Shown: positions 1 through 10,300 of the stretch, piece after piece
How the letters are laid out: the number at the start of each line of letters is the position of its first letter
How positions within the stretch are numbered: the first letter of the stretch is position 1
Assembly: GCF_001571345.1 (NCBI RefSeq)
Contig: NZ_BCTP01000009.1
Span: 1 to 64,000 of the forward strand
Length of the DNA: 64,000 nucleotides
Direction of reading: 5' to 3'
Origin: Komagataeibacter xylinus NBRC 15237
Lineage (GTDB): Bacteria > Pseudomonadota > Alphaproteobacteria > Acetobacterales > Acetobacteraceae
The notes under the pieces: generated by a model
The model's database searches: none
What the model saw: only the letters and a program-made list of their open reading frames with translations
Told to the model about the DNA's origin: nothing
Translations under genes and position numbers: made by a program

Positions 1-16
1 GCTGGAGTATTTTTAT

Positions 17-289
17 ATGATCGTTTCCACCCGTCGTTTCCTGGCCGCCCTGTCCGCTGTTGCCGTCATGGGCGTTGCGGCACCTGTCATGGCGCAGACC
101 GCCGAGCCGACCACCCCGGCCGTTTCCGCGCCGCAGCACGTGCCTGACGCAGCCGATGCCTCGGCTCCGGCTGAAGAAGCTGGTGCGAAGAAGAAGCATC
201 ACGGTGGCCGCCATCACAATGGCACGCACCATCATGCCGCCAAGAAGGACGCGGCAGCTCCGGCTGCTGCTGCCCCGGTCGCTCAGTAA
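17..289 (+). CDS. Small exported His/Ala/Lys-rich protein
   Basis: This is a 90-residue protein of unknown function. The first 26 residues look like a Sec signal peptide: a basic start (STRR), a hydrophobic stretch and an A-x-A style cleavage site at PVMAQ. The mature part is low complexity. An Ala/Pro-rich segment is followed by a basic run with several His pairs and triplets (about residues 58-76), then an Ala/Pro tail. A His-rich exported peptide could bind metal or buffer acid, but that is a guess. A strong hairpin terminator follows at about 346-370. The start is placed at the only ATG that gives the signal peptide, though upstream sequence is cut by the window edge. Confidence 0.7.
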   Translation: MIVSTRRFLAALSAVAVMGVAAPVMAQTAEPTTPAVSAPQHVPDAADASAPAEEAGAKKKHHGGRHHNGTHHHAAKKDAAAPAAAAPVAQ

Positions 290-340
290 TTCCCGCATGC
301 CCGTAACCGGCTCCGTTGGGGGCTGGTTACGGCTGCAAGA

Positions 341-371
341 AAAAAGCCCGGCTCATGCCGGGCTTTTTTTG
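341..371. terminator. Bidirectional intrinsic terminator
   Basis: A perfect 7-bp stem (GCCCGGC at 346-352, GCCGGGC at 357-363) with a TCAT loop has five A's before it and seven T's after it. It can therefore stop transcription from the small exported protein on the plus strand and from dadA on the minus strand, which are convergent. Confidence 0.85.
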
Positions 372-438
372 CGCAAAATCCGGGCGGTGCCGCCTTGTTG
401 CGCAAAGGCGGCCCCCTGTTTGAAAGGCCTGTCCGGCT

Positions 439-1704
439 TCAGGCCGTGGCGTAGCGGTCGATGGACAGGTCGAGGCACGGGATCTCGGTGCGCTTGTTGC
501 TCATGCGGTCGGCCAGCACGCGGCCCGAGCCGCAGGCCATGGTCCAGCCCAGCGTGCCGTGGCCGGTATTGAGCCACAGATTGGCAAAGCGCCCCGCAGG
601 CCCGATCACCGGCGTGCCATCGGGCGTGCTCGGGCGCAGTCCGGTCCAGTAGGCACCCTGCGACAGGTCGCCGCCCCTGCCGAACAGTTCGCTGAACGAG
701 AGTTCAAGCAGTTCGCGCCGGTCGCGGCTCAGGCGCAGATTGTAGCCCGTCAGTTCCGCCGTGCCGCCAATGCGGATCCGCTCGCCCAGCCGCGTGATCG
801 AGACCTTGTGGGTCGCGTCATTGACGGTGGAAACCGGGGCGCGGGCAGGATCGGTTACCGGCAGCGTCAGCGAATAGCCCTTGGTGGGGTAAACCGGCAG
901 CCTGATGCCCAGCGGGCGTAGCAGCAGCGGGGAGTAGCTGCCCATCGACACCACATAGGCATCCGCCGTCATGCGGCCCATGGACGTGCGTACGCCCAGA
1001 ATGTCGCTGGCCGAGGCATCAAGGGCCTCGATATTGGTCTCGTAATGGAAGGTGACGCCAAGCTCCTCTTCCGCCTTCTGGGCCAGGCGGGCGGTGAACA
1101 TGTGGCAGTCGCCCGATTCATCGCCGGGCAGGCGCAGCCCGCCCTGAAACAGGTGGCGGTTTTCCATCAGGCCCGGCTCGTGGCGGGCAATGTCATCAGG
1201 GCTGAGGAACTCGTGGGCAATGCCTGCAAGATCGAGCAGCTTCATGTCGCGGGCGGCGGCGTCCACCTGCTTTTGCGTGCGGAAAAGCTGGATCAGGCCA
1301 CGCTGTTCGTCATCATAGGTGATGCCGGTATCGCGGCGCAGGGCATCAAGGCAGTCGCGGCTGTAGGTCGCGATGCGCAGCATGCGGGACTTGTTGACAT
1401 CGTAGTCATGCGCGTTGCAGTTGGCCAGAAGCTGCTCGAGCCAGCGCATCATGGCGAAGTCGAGACGCGGGCGCACGACGATGGGGGCGTGCGGCCCGGC
1501 CATCCAGCGCAGCACCTTGAGCGGCAGCGCGGGCTCGGCCCAGGGGGAGGAAAACCCCGGCGAGATCTGGCCCGCATTGGCAAATGAGGTTTCCATCGCG
1601 GCGGCGGGCTGGCGGTCAATGACCGTGACCTCGTGGCCTTCCTTGGCGAGATACCATGCCGCCGTCACGCCAACCACGCCCGCGCCCAGAACGATAACTT
1701 TCAC
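439..1704 (-). CDS. dadA: D-amino-acid dehydrogenase (DadA family)
   Basis: This 421-residue FAD enzyme belongs to the DAO/DadA family. It oxidises D-amino acids to 2-oxo acids and ammonia, passing electrons to the respiratory chain at the inner membrane. The N-terminus carries the dinucleotide-binding motif GAGVVGVTAAWYLA (residues 7-20), followed by an acidic end of the second strand (VID). The C-terminus has the FAD-contact sequence TGHGTLGWTMACGSG, typical of DadA. The length matches the family (about 415-435). No dadX racemase lies beside it. It is convergent with the small exported gene and separated from the reductase gene upstream by about 110 bp. Confidence 0.9.
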   Translation of the reverse strand: MKVIVLGAGVVGVTAAWYLAKEGHEVTVIDRQPAAAMETSFANAGQISPGFSSPWAEPALPLKVLRWMAGPHAPIVVRPRLDFAMMRWLEQLLANCNAHDYDVNKSRMLRIATYSRDCLDALRRDTGITYDDEQRGLIQLFRTQKQVDAAARDMKLLDLAGIAHEFLSPDDIARHEPGLMENRHLFQGGLRLPGDESGDCHMFTARLAQKAEEELGVTFHYETNIEALDASASDILGVRTSMGRMTADAYVVSMGSYSPLLLRPLGIRLPVYPTKGYSLTLPVTDPARAPVSTVNDATHKVSITRLGERIRIGGTAELTGYNLRLSRDRRELLELSFSELFGRGGDLSQGAYWTGLRPSTPDGTPVIGPAGRFANLWLNTGHGTLGWTMACGSGRVLADRMSNKRTEIPCLDLSIDRYATA

Positions 1705-1814
1705 GGTCTGTCCCTTATTCTTCCGTCATCAACACATTCGGGGATGCGCCACACGGAAGCAATGGTCAACCATTTGAGTTATGACAGGACCGGGTGGCTG
1801 AAATCCGCCCCCCG

Positions 1815-2840
1815 TCAGCCCGCGGGCACGCCCTTGCTGGTCGAATATTCAAAATGCAGCGCCGTATCCGGGTGCACGATGGGGTGGATGGCGTGGGCCG
1901 CCATGGCCCCTTCGGTAAAGCCCTGCAGGATCAGCTTGAGCTTGCCGGGATAGGTCGCGACATCCCCCACCGCGAAAATGCCGGGCAGGCTGCTCTCGCA
2001 GGTGGAAGGGGTGACGGGAATGGTGCCGCGCATGGTGTCGAGCCCCCACTGGGCAATCGGCCCGAGGTCGGTCGCCAGCCCGAAGAAGGGCAGCAGGTGG
2101 TCGCACGCCACATGCCTGATCGTGCCATCGAGTGTTGCCAGGTCCACGCCCGCAAGCGCGCCGTTTGTGCCGTGCAGGCCATGGAGCTGGTAGCCGATGA
2201 TCTTTTCCACCTCGCCCCGGCTGACGGCCTCGTCAAGCTGGCGCAGGCTTTCGGGGGCGGCGCGAAAGCGGTCGCGGCGGTGCACCAGCTTCACGCTGCG
2301 CGCCACCTCGCGCAATGACAGCGCCCAGTCCACCGCTGAGTCGCCACCGCCTGCAATCAGCACGTCCCTGCCCGCAAAATCGGCGCGGCGGCGCACGAAA
2401 TACTGCACGCTGCCCGTGGCCTCGAATGCTTCCAGCCCCTCAAGCGGGGGGCGGTTGGGGCCAAACGCGCCCGCACCGGCCGCAATGATGACGGCGCGGG
2501 CTTCAATCACGTCGCCTTTGGTGGTGCCCAGGCGGAAACTGCCGCGGGTGCCTTCAAGGCGCTCGACCCGGCGGCCAAGCAGGCGCGGCACGTCAAATGG
2601 CGCGATCTGGCGGTCAAGGGCCTCGATCAGCGCGCCACCCTCGATCGCGGGGTGGGCGGGAATGTCATAGATCGGTTTTTCGGGGTAGAGCGCTGCGCAC
2701 TGGCCGCCAATTTCATCAAGCGCGTCAATCAGCACGCAGCCAAGTTTGAGCATGCCGCATTCAAAGGCGGCGAACAGCCCGGCAGGGCCTGCGCCAATAA
2801 TGGCGACATCGGTGGTGTGGGTGGGGGAGGGCGTGGTCAT
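1815..2840 (-). CDS. Ferredoxin-NADP reductase, thioredoxin-reductase-like (type 2)
   Basis: A 341-residue NAD(P)/FAD oxidoreductase of the YumC-like ferredoxin/flavodoxin-NADP+ reductase group. Two Rossmann motifs are visible: GAGPAGLFAAFE near the N-terminus for FAD, and GGGDSAVDWAL near the middle for NADPH. There is no CxxC pair after the second motif, which separates it from true thioredoxin reductases. The C-terminus has the GDVATYPGKLKLI FAD-binding segment. A longer reading frame reaches 2918, but the ATG at 2840 gives the usual family length and begins just before the FAD domain. The role is probably NADPH-ferredoxin electron exchange. Confidence 0.85.
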   Translation of the reverse strand: MTTPSPTHTTDVAIIGAGPAGLFAAFECGMLKLGCVLIDALDEIGGQCAALYPEKPIYDIPAHPAIEGGALIEALDRQIAPFDVPRLLGRRVERLEGTRGSFRLGTTKGDVIEARAVIIAAGAGAFGPNRPPLEGLEAFEATGSVQYFVRRRADFAGRDVLIAGGGDSAVDWALSLREVARSVKLVHRRDRFRAAPESLRQLDEAVSRGEVEKIIGYQLHGLHGTNGALAGVDLATLDGTIRHVACDHLLPFFGLATDLGPIAQWGLDTMRGTIPVTPSTCESSLPGIFAVGDVATYPGKLKLILQGFTEGAMAAHAIHPIVHPDTALHFEYSTSKGVPAG

Positions 2841-3096
2841 GTCCGGCTCAGCTGTCCTGCAGTCCGTGGTCTGGGTAAAGGCATATGTCAGGTGCGGTTT
2901 TGCTTGGTTGTGCCCCACGGCGCAAGCCTCGGGCGCGCCCCGGCGCGTGACGATGGCGTGCGCAATGGCGCTAAACTATTGAAAAGACATTTCTCCTTGA
3001 CACAATCAGGGCGTGGAACAGGAAAGCGGTTTTTCGGTGCGCGCGCCCTGCCATGCCCCTTGTGCGTGGGGACAGGGCAGGGGCACACTGGTCGGC

Positions 3097-3582
3097 ATGG
3101 ATGCAAATTTTTCCCTGCATGAAATTTCCCTGCCCGACTCCCGGGCCACGCAGGCGCTGGGCCGGGCGCTGGCCGCCGTGCTGCGCCCCGGCGATGTCGT
3201 GCTGCTCGAGGGCGATCTGGGCGCTGGCAAGACCACGCTGGCCCGCGCCCTACTGCGCGCCCTGTGTGCGGACGGGGAAATGGAAGTGCCCAGCCCGTCC
3301 TATACTCTGGTGCAGGTGTATGAGGCCCCGGCAGCCCCGGTCTCGCATTTTGACCTGTGGCGGCTTGATGGGCCTGACGCCTTGCATGAACTGGGGTGGG
3401 ATGAGGCGTGCGAGGGCATCGTGCTGGTGGAATGGCCAGACCGGCTGGGCGATCTGGCGCCCCCTGATGCGCTGCGCGTGAGCCTCGTGCCGGATGCCGC
3501 GGGCGGGCGCGTGGCCCGGCTGGCAGGTAATGCAGCCCGGCTGGCGCCGTTGATGAACCCCGATACAGGAGATGCCCCATGA
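3097..3582 (+). CDS. tsaE: tRNA threonylcarbamoyladenosine biosynthesis ATPase TsaE
   Basis: A 161-residue P-loop protein of the TsaE/YjeE family. TsaE works with TsaB and TsaD to add the t6A modification at position 37 of ANN-decoding tRNAs. The Walker A motif is GDLGAGKTT (residues 39-47), and SPSYTLVQVYE plus HFDLWRL are family signatures. The frame is open from 3013, but the ATG at 3097 gives the standard length of 150-165. Its stop overlaps the next start as ATGA, so it heads a translationally coupled run tsaE-murU-addB-addA. A phosphotransferase gene (amgK) that often sits after tsaE in related genomes is absent. Confidence 0.9.
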   Translation: MDANFSLHEISLPDSRATQALGRALAAVLRPGDVVLLEGDLGAGKTTLARALLRALCADGEMEVPSPSYTLVQVYEAPAAPVSHFDLWRLDGPDALHELGWDEACEGIVLVEWPDRLGDLAPPDALRVSLVPDAAGGRVARLAGNAARLAPLMNPDTGDAP

Positions 3583-4340
3583 GCGTGAACATGCCCCGTA
3601 CCGCCATGGTTTTTGCCGCAGGGCTGGGCCGCCGCATGCGGCCTTTGAGCGAATCGGTGCCCAAGCCGCTGCTGCGCGTGGCGGGCCAGCCGATTCTGGA
3701 CCACGTGCTCGACCGGCTCGAGGCGGCGGGCGTGGCGCAGGTCGTGGTCAATGCCCACTGGCAGCCCGATGCCATCCATGCGGCCCTTGCCGCGCGCGCC
3801 GCCAGCCATCGTGGCCCCCGCACCGTGGAGCAGGTCGAGGATGCATTGCTTGAAACCGGCGGCAGTGCCGCGAGTGCCTTGCGCGCGGGCCGGATCGGGC
3901 CGGACCCGTTCTTCCTGCTCAATGGCGATGCCATGTGGCTCAACGGCCCGGTGCCCGCCCTGCGGCGGCTGGCGGCAGCGTTCGATCCCGCCTCCATGGA
4001 CGCCATGCTGCTGCTTGGCGGCATGACGCGGGCGGTAGGCGAGGTGGGTCATGGCGATTTTGCTGTTGATGCCCATGGCACGCCGCGCCGCCCGCGCGCG
4101 GGTGAGATCACGCCTTACATTTTTACCGGCGTGCAGATCGTCTCGCCCCGGCTGTTTGATGCAGCACCCGAGGGCGGCTTCAGCATGAACCGCCTGTGGG
4201 ACCGGGCCATGGAGGCAGGCCGCCTGGGCGTGATCGTGCATGATTCGCTGTGGTTCCACCTTTCGCGCCCGGCCGATATCACGGCCGCCGAGCACGTGCT
4301 GCATTCCACCCTCAACCCGGATTCGGATACCGGGCTATGA
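3579..4340 (+). CDS. murU: Nucleotidyltransferase, MurU-like (NDP-sugar pyrophosphorylase)
   Basis: A 253-residue sugar-nucleotide transferase. The N-terminal activation motif AAGLGRRMRPLSESVPKP begins near residue 13, and LLNGDAMW marks the metal-binding region. In Pseudomonas, MurU makes UDP-MurNAc from MurNAc-1-phosphate in peptidoglycan recycling, after AmgK phosphorylates the sugar. The position between tsaE and addB is the usual alphaproteobacterial site for the amgK-murU pair, so MurU is the best call. A mannose-1-phosphate guanylyltransferase cannot be excluded. The start overlaps the tsaE stop by 4 nt and the stop overlaps addB by 4 nt. Confidence 0.75.
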   Translation: MSVNMPRTAMVFAAGLGRRMRPLSESVPKPLLRVAGQPILDHVLDRLEAAGVAQVVVNAHWQPDAIHAALAARAASHRGPRTVEQVEDALLETGGSAASALRAGRIGPDPFFLLNGDAMWLNGPVPALRRLAAAFDPASMDAMLLLGGMTRAVGEVGHGDFAVDAHGTPRRPRAGEITPYIFTGVQIVSPRLFDAAPEGGFSMNRLWDRAMEAGRLGVIVHDSLWFHLSRPADITAAEHVLHSTLNPDSDTGL

Positions 4341-7300
4341 GCCAGCCCGCAGCGCCCTGCGTGCGCGGCCGCGCCGCCGTCATTGCGCCGCATGTGCCGT
4401 TTGTGGACCAGATCGCCGCGCGCTGGCTGGCGCAGGCAGGGCATGATGCGCAGGCGTGTGGCAACGGGCTGATCCTGCTGCCCAGCCGCCGCGCCGCCCG
4501 CGCCCTGACCGAGGCCTTCGTGCGGCAGGTCGATGGCCGCCCCATCCTGCTGCCGCGTATCGCCCCCATTGCGGGGCTTGATGAGGCGGCCCTTGCGCTG
4601 TCGGGCCGCAACGCGCTCGACCTGCCACCGGCGGTCGATCCCGTGCGCCGCCTTGCCACGCTCACGCTGCTGGTCATGCAGGCGGGCCGCGCCTTTGGCG
4701 ATGTGCAGGGCGTGGATCAGGCCTGGCCACTGGCCCGCGCGCTGGTTGACCTGATGGATGAGGCGGAATGGGCCGAATGCGACCTGCATGACCGCCTGCC
4801 CCATGCCGCCGAGGGTGATTTTGCCCAGCACTGGCACCTGACCGTGCAGTTCCTGTCCATCATCACCCAGGTCTGGCCCGCCTGGCTGGCCGAGCAGGGG
4901 GTCATGAACCCCGTCGCCCGCCAGACCGCCCTGCTGCACGCGCAGGCGCAGCGCTGGCTGGAGGCGCCGCCGCCTGCGGGCTACCCCATCTGGGCGGCGG
5001 GTTTTTCCGATGCGGTGCCATCCACCATCGCCATGCTGCGCGCCGTGCTTTCGCTGCCCGATGGGCTGCTGGTGCTGCCGGGCGTGGACATGGACTGCGC
5101 CGATACCGTCTGGTGCACCCTGCCGCCAGACCACCCGCAGGCTGGCACCGCGCATATGCTGGGCGAACTCGGCCTTGAGCGGGACTGCATGGAACAGTGG
5201 GGCGACCTGCCACGCGGCTGCGTGGCCAGCAGCCCCATCCCCCGCGCCAGCCTGCTGGCCCGCGCCCTGCTGCCCGCCCATGCGCTGGCGGGCTGGCGCG
5301 ACCCCGAGGCCCCGGTCATGGCCGATGGCCTGTCGGTATTGCGCAGCACCGACCAGCAGGAGGAAGCCGCCGCCATTGCGATGGTGCTGCGCCAGGTGCT
5401 CGAGCAGCCCGGCAGGCGCGCCGCCCTCGTCACCCCCGACCGCGCGCTGGCCGGGCGCGTTGCCACCGAACTGGTGCGCTGGGGCGTCATCGCCGATGAC
5501 AGCGCGGGCGAAAGCCTGCTCACCATACCGCAGACCGCTTTCCTGCGGCTGATCATACAGGCGGTGGATGGCGGGCTTTCGCCGGTGGCGCTGCTTTCGG
5601 TCATCAAGCACCCGCTGGCGGCGTGTGGCCTTGCGCCGGGCAACTGCCGCGCCAGCGCCCGCCAGCTCGAGCGGCTGCTGCTGCGTGGCCCCGCCCCGCC
5701 ACCGGGCATTGCCGGGCTGCGCGGCGCGCTGGCGCGGGCGGCAGAAGACCCGCATGGCGCATTGGCCGATGCGCCCGACGCACCGGAGGAAATCACCGCC
5801 TTCATCAACCGGCTTGAAACGGCCCTCGGCCCGCTGCTGGCCCTGCCACGCGCCAGTCTGGTGCCGGTTTCCACCCTGCTTGCCGCCCTGATCGAAACCG
5901 CGCAGGCCCTTGCCGCGACCGACACCACCGATGGCGCCGAGCGCCTGTGGGCAGGCGAGGAAGGCAACGCGCTGGGCCAGCACATGAGCGCCATGCTGGC
6001 ATGGTGCGACGTGTTGCCCGAGGCCCGGCTGGGTGCGCTGGACGGGCTGCTGGCCTCCTCGCTTGCGGGCATGACGGTGCAGGGGCGGCGCGCGGTGCGC
6101 GGGCGCGAGGGCACGGCGGTGCATCCGCGCGTGTTTATCTGGGGCCTGCTCGAGGCGCGATTGCAGACTGCCGATACCATCGTGCTCGGCGGCCTTGTGG
6201 AAACCGTCTGGCCCCCCGCCACCGATCCGGGGCCGTGGATGAGCCGCCCCATGCGCACCCGCGTGGGCCTGCCCTCGCCGGAATGGGCCATAGGCCAGGC
6301 CGCGCATGACTTTGTTGCATGCGCCTGCGCCGCGCCAAGGGTGGTGCTGTCCATGGCGGCACGGCGGCAGGGCGCGCCCACCGTGCCCGCGCGGTGGCTG
6401 GTCAGGCTCAATGCCTATCTGGCAGGCCACGGCCATGTCCTGCCGCAGCACCCCGCCCTGCGCTGGCTGGACAGCCTCGACCGGCCGCCCGGCGGGCTGG
6501 TGCAGCCAGCCACCCCGCCGCGTCCCTGCCCGGCAGTTTCCCTGCGTCCGCGCAGCCTGTCGGTGACCGAGATCGAGACATGGATGCGCGACCCCTACGC
6601 CATCTATGCCCGCCGCATCCTGCGCCTCAACCGCCTGGCCGACCTTGAGGAACTGGCCGATGCGGCGGATTACGGCCAGATCGTGCACGCCGCGCTTGAC
6701 CGCTGGTTCCGCGCCCACCCCACCGGCTGGCCTGCTGATGGCGAAGCACAGATGCAGGCCGTCTTTGCCGATGTGCTGCGCGCGGCCGAACTGCGCCCCG
6801 CCCTTGCCGCCTGGTGGGCGCCAAGGCTGGAACGCATCGCCATCTGGTGCGCTGCGACCGAACAGGCGCGCTGCACGGCGGGTGGCCCGCGCACGGTGCT
6901 GACCGAGCTGGGCGGGCGGATGCAGCTTGAAGACCTGCCCGGCGGTCCTTTCACCCTGCGCGGCCGGGCCGACCGGATCGACCGCCACGATGATGGCACG
7001 CTGAGCCTGTTCGATTACAAGACCGGCACCCTGCCCACGCGCCGCAGCGTGCTGGAGGGCTGGCAGTCGCAACTGGTGCTTGAGGCCGCGATGATTGAAA
7101 GCGGTGGCTTTCCGCCCCCCGTGGCGGGCACGGTGGCCGAACTGGTGTACTGGCGCCTGACCGGTGGCCATGTGCCGGCCCTCGTGCTCGACGTGGCGCG
7201 CGGGGCGGAACTGACTGACCTGATCGCCTCATGCCGCGCGGGGCTGCGTGATCTGGTGGCCGGGTATGACAATCCCGACCAGCCCTACCTGTCGCACCCC

Positions 7301-7390
7301 TATCCCGGCGAGGAACCCCGCTTTGCCGATTACGCCCATCTGGCCCGCGTTGCGGAATGGAGTGCGGCGCGTGAGGAGAATGGCGGATGA
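4337..7390 (+). CDS. addB: Double-strand break repair protein AddB
   Basis: A 1017-residue subunit of the AddAB helicase-nuclease, which resects double-strand breaks for RecA loading and replaces RecBCD in Alphaproteobacteria. The N-terminus has a degenerate P-loop region (LLPSRRAARALTEAF), as expected for the alphaproteobacterial AddB that has lost helicase activity. The C-terminal RecB-type nuclease domain shows GQIVHAALDRWF and the catalytic LFDYKTG, followed by QSQLVLEA. The ATG at 4337 overlaps the murU stop, and the stop overlaps the addA start, both as ATGA. The frame is open upstream to 4250, but that extension lies inside murU. Confidence 0.92.
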   Translation: MSQPAAPCVRGRAAVIAPHVPFVDQIAARWLAQAGHDAQACGNGLILLPSRRAARALTEAFVRQVDGRPILLPRIAPIAGLDEAALALSGRNALDLPPAVDPVRRLATLTLLVMQAGRAFGDVQGVDQAWPLARALVDLMDEAEWAECDLHDRLPHAAEGDFAQHWHLTVQFLSIITQVWPAWLAEQGVMNPVARQTALLHAQAQRWLEAPPPAGYPIWAAGFSDAVPSTIAMLRAVLSLPDGLLVLPGVDMDCADTVWCTLPPDHPQAGTAHMLGELGLERDCMEQWGDLPRGCVASSPIPRASLLARALLPAHALAGWRDPEAPVMADGLSVLRSTDQQEEAAAIAMVLRQVLEQPGRRAALVTPDRALAGRVATELVRWGVIADDSAGESLLTIPQTAFLRLIIQAVDGGLSPVALLSVIKHPLAACGLAPGNCRASARQLERLLLRGPAPPPGIAGLRGALARAAEDPHGALADAPDAPEEITAFINRLETALGPLLALPRASLVPVSTLLAALIETAQALAATDTTDGAERLWAGEEGNALGQHMSAMLAWCDVLPEARLGALDGLLASSLAGMTVQGRRAVRGREGTAVHPRVFIWGLLEARLQTADTIVLGGLVETVWPPATDPGPWMSRPMRTRVGLPSPEWAIGQAAHDFVACACAAPRVVLSMAARRQGAPTVPARWLVRLNAYLAGHGHVLPQHPALRWLDSLDRPPGGLVQPATPPRPCPAVSLRPRSLSVTEIETWMRDPYAIYARRILRLNRLADLEELADAADYGQIVHAALDRWFRAHPTGWPADGEAQMQAVFADVLRAAELRPALAAWWAPRLERIAIWCAATEQARCTAGGPRTVLTELGGRMQLEDLPGGPFTLRGRADRIDRHDDGTLSLFDYKTGTLPTRRSVLEGWQSQLVLEAAMIESGGFPPPVAGTVAELVYWRLTGGHVPALVLDVARGAELTDLIASCRAGLRDLVAGYDNPDQPYLSHPYPGEEPRFADYAHLARVAEWSAAREENGG

Positions 7391-10300
7391 ACGTCGCCCC
7401 CCCCAAGGCTGGCACCACGATGGACGCGATCGGCCTTGCCAATGACAGCCAGGCCCAGGCGTCCGACCCGCAGGCCTCGGTGTTTGTCTCGGCCTCGGCG
7501 GGCAGTGGCAAGACCAAGCTGCTGATCGACCGGCTGCTGCGCCTCATGCTGCCGCGTGACGTGCCCGACCGTGACGGCGTGCCCACCCGCGTTGCGGGCA
7601 GCGACCCGGGCCGCATCCTGTGCCTGACCTTCACCAAGGCGGCGGCGGCGGAAATGTCGATCCGCCTGCAGGACCGGCTGGGCCGGTGGGTCATGCTGCC
7701 TGATGATGCGCTTGATGGGGAACTCGCCCGCCTGTCCGTGCCGGTGGATGACCGCACGCGGGAGGTGGCGCGTGAACTCTTTGCCCGCGTGCTCGACCTG
7801 CCCGGCGGCATGCGCATCGGCACCATTCATGCCTTCTGCCAGTCGCTGCTGCGCCGCTTCCCCATCGAAGCCGCGATCAGCCCGCATTTCACCCTGATCG
7901 AGGAAACCGATGCCCGTCTGGCCCAGCGTGCCGCGGTGGAGGATGTGGTGGGCGCGGGTGGCCCCGCCGTGGGGCTGCTCGCGGGCCAGATCGGCGTGGG
8001 TGACTTTACTGCCCTGATTGCGCGATTGCAGGCGCATGCCCGCCGCATGCTGCCGGTGGCGCGGCAATGGGTGCGCGACCGGGCCAGTGTCGAGGCCGCC
8101 CTGATGCGCCTGCTGGGCATAAGCGGGCGCAGCGTGGAGGAGGTGCTGCGCCAGGCCTGCGCCACCATCCCCGATGAGGACGCCCTGCGCGATGGCCTGC
8201 GTTTCGCGGCGCAGGAGGGATCGCCCACGGTCAGGACGCAGGCCGAAACCATGCTGGCCTGGCTGGGGCAGGATGCGGCGGCCCGCGCGGCGCAATGGCC
8301 CGTGTGGCGCAAGGCACTGCTCAAGAACGATGGCGCCCCCCGCCAGCGCGGTGGCCTGAACGCCAAGCTTGCCACCCTGCGCCCGATTCTGGTCGAGCAG
8401 TTGCTGGCCGAGGCCACGCGCATCATCGCCATCGAGCAGCAGATGCGCGCGATCGCGGTGTTTGAACTCACCTGCGCCCTGCTCTCGGTCGCCCAGCCGG
8501 TGCTCGAGTGTTACGCCACGCGCAAGAGCGCGCAGGGCATGGTCGATTATGATGACCTGATCGACCGCACGCTTGAACTGCTGCGCGACCCCGGTGCGGC
8601 ATGGGTGCTGTACAAGCTCGATGGCGGCATCGACCACCTGCTGCTTGATGAAGTGCAGGATACCTCGCCCGACCAGTGGGCCATCGCAGGTGGCCTGACG
8701 GCGGAGTTCTTCGCGGGCGAGGGCACGCATGATGACGAGGGCACGCCGCGCACCATCTTCGCGGTGGGGGACTACAAGCAGTCCATCTATTCGTTTCAGG
8801 GGGCCGACCCCGAGGCCTTCCGCGCGTGGCGGCAGCGTTTTCGCCAGAGTGCCGCGGCAGCCGAGGCCCTGTGGCGCGAACCGGCCCTGACCGTCTCCTT
8901 CCGCTCCACCGCCCCGGTGCTCAAACTGGTGGACAGCGTATTCGCCAACCCCGCCGCCGCCCGCGGCGTGGCCGAGCCTGATGGCACCATTCCCCCCCAT
9001 GTCACCGCCCGCCCCGGGCAGGGCGGCCGGGTGGAGATCTGGCCCCCCGTGCCGGTGGAGGAGGATGGCGAGGCGGTCAGCCCCTGGCAGGCCCCCAGCC
9101 ACAATGCGGGCCAGTCCACCGCCCAGCAGCGCCTGGCCGATACGCTGGCCGCCTGGATCGCGGCCGAACTGCGCAGGCCGCCCGCATTGGGCGAGGCGTC
9201 GCTTGCGCCGGGGGATGTGCTGATTCTCGTGCCGCGCCGCTCGGCCTTTGCCCGCGCCCTGATCCGCGCGCTCAAGACCAACGACGTGCCGGTGGCCACC
9301 CTCGTGCGCACCGTGCTCACCGACCAGCTTGCGGTGCAGGACCTCATGGCGCTGTGCGCGTGCCTGCTCCTGCCGCAGGATGACCTGACGCTGGCCTGCG
9401 TGCTGACTTCCCCCATTGGCGGGCTGGATGATGAATCGCTCATGCATCTGGCAACGGGCCGTGATGGCAAGCCGTTGTGGGCCGTGCTGCGCGCGCGCCA
9501 TGCCGAGCGGCCGGACTGGGCGGCGGCGTGGCATATCCTCAACACGCTGTTCCGGCAGGTGGATTACGCAACGCCCTACCAGATTCTGGCCGAGGCCCTT
9601 GGCCCGCTGGGCGGGCGCACCCGGTTGCTGGCCCGCCTTGGGCCGGAGGCGGTGGAGCCGGTGGATGAACTGCTCTCCGCGGCACTCCGCTTTGAGGAGG
9701 CGCATGCCATCTCGCTGCAGGGCTTCCTGCACTGGCTCAATGCCTCGGACGAGACGGTGCGCCATGAACCCGATGCCTCGGCCAACATGGTACGCGTCAT
9801 GACCGCGCACGGGGCCAAGGGGTTGCAGGCGCGGCTGGTGGTGCTGCCCGATACCATCGCCAGCCCGCGTTCGGACACCAACATCCTGTGGAAAAAGGAC
9901 CGGCAGACCGGCCTCGACATTCCCATCTGGGTGCCCCGCCGCGAACTGGCCACCGACCTGACCGCAGCGATGCAGGAAAAGATAAAACAGGAGGCGGCGG
10001 AGGAATATAACCGCCTGCTTTACGTGGCGCTGACCCGTGCAAGCGACCGGCTGGTGGTCTGCGGCTGGAAGCCGAGCCGGGGCGTGCCCGATGGCTGCTG
10101 GTACGACCTGTGCCACCGTGGCTTCGAGCAGGCGGGTGCCGAGGCCCGTCCCTTCGATCTGGGCTGGGAGGGCGAAAGCCTTGTGCTGGAGGAACAGCGC
10201 AGCGTGCCCGCCCCCATGCCCAGACCGCAGGCCCCGGCGCTGGATGCGGAGCCGGTTGCCCTGCCGGAGTGGATGGGCCACGCGCCACTGTGGCGGCCCG

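Noticed and set aside
60-572. A 170-residue plus-strand frame across the small exported gene and terminator
   Set aside because: It is Arg/Pro-rich, crosses an intrinsic terminator and overlaps a gene with a clear signal peptide.
2888-4304. Minus-strand frames over tsaE and murU
   Set aside because: They are in high-GC shadow frames of two well-supported genes and contain only Arg/Ala/Pro-rich sequence.
4115-7171. A 1018-codon open frame antisense to addB
   Set aside because: Same reason: its composition is a reflection of the sense gene, and it has no recognisable domain.
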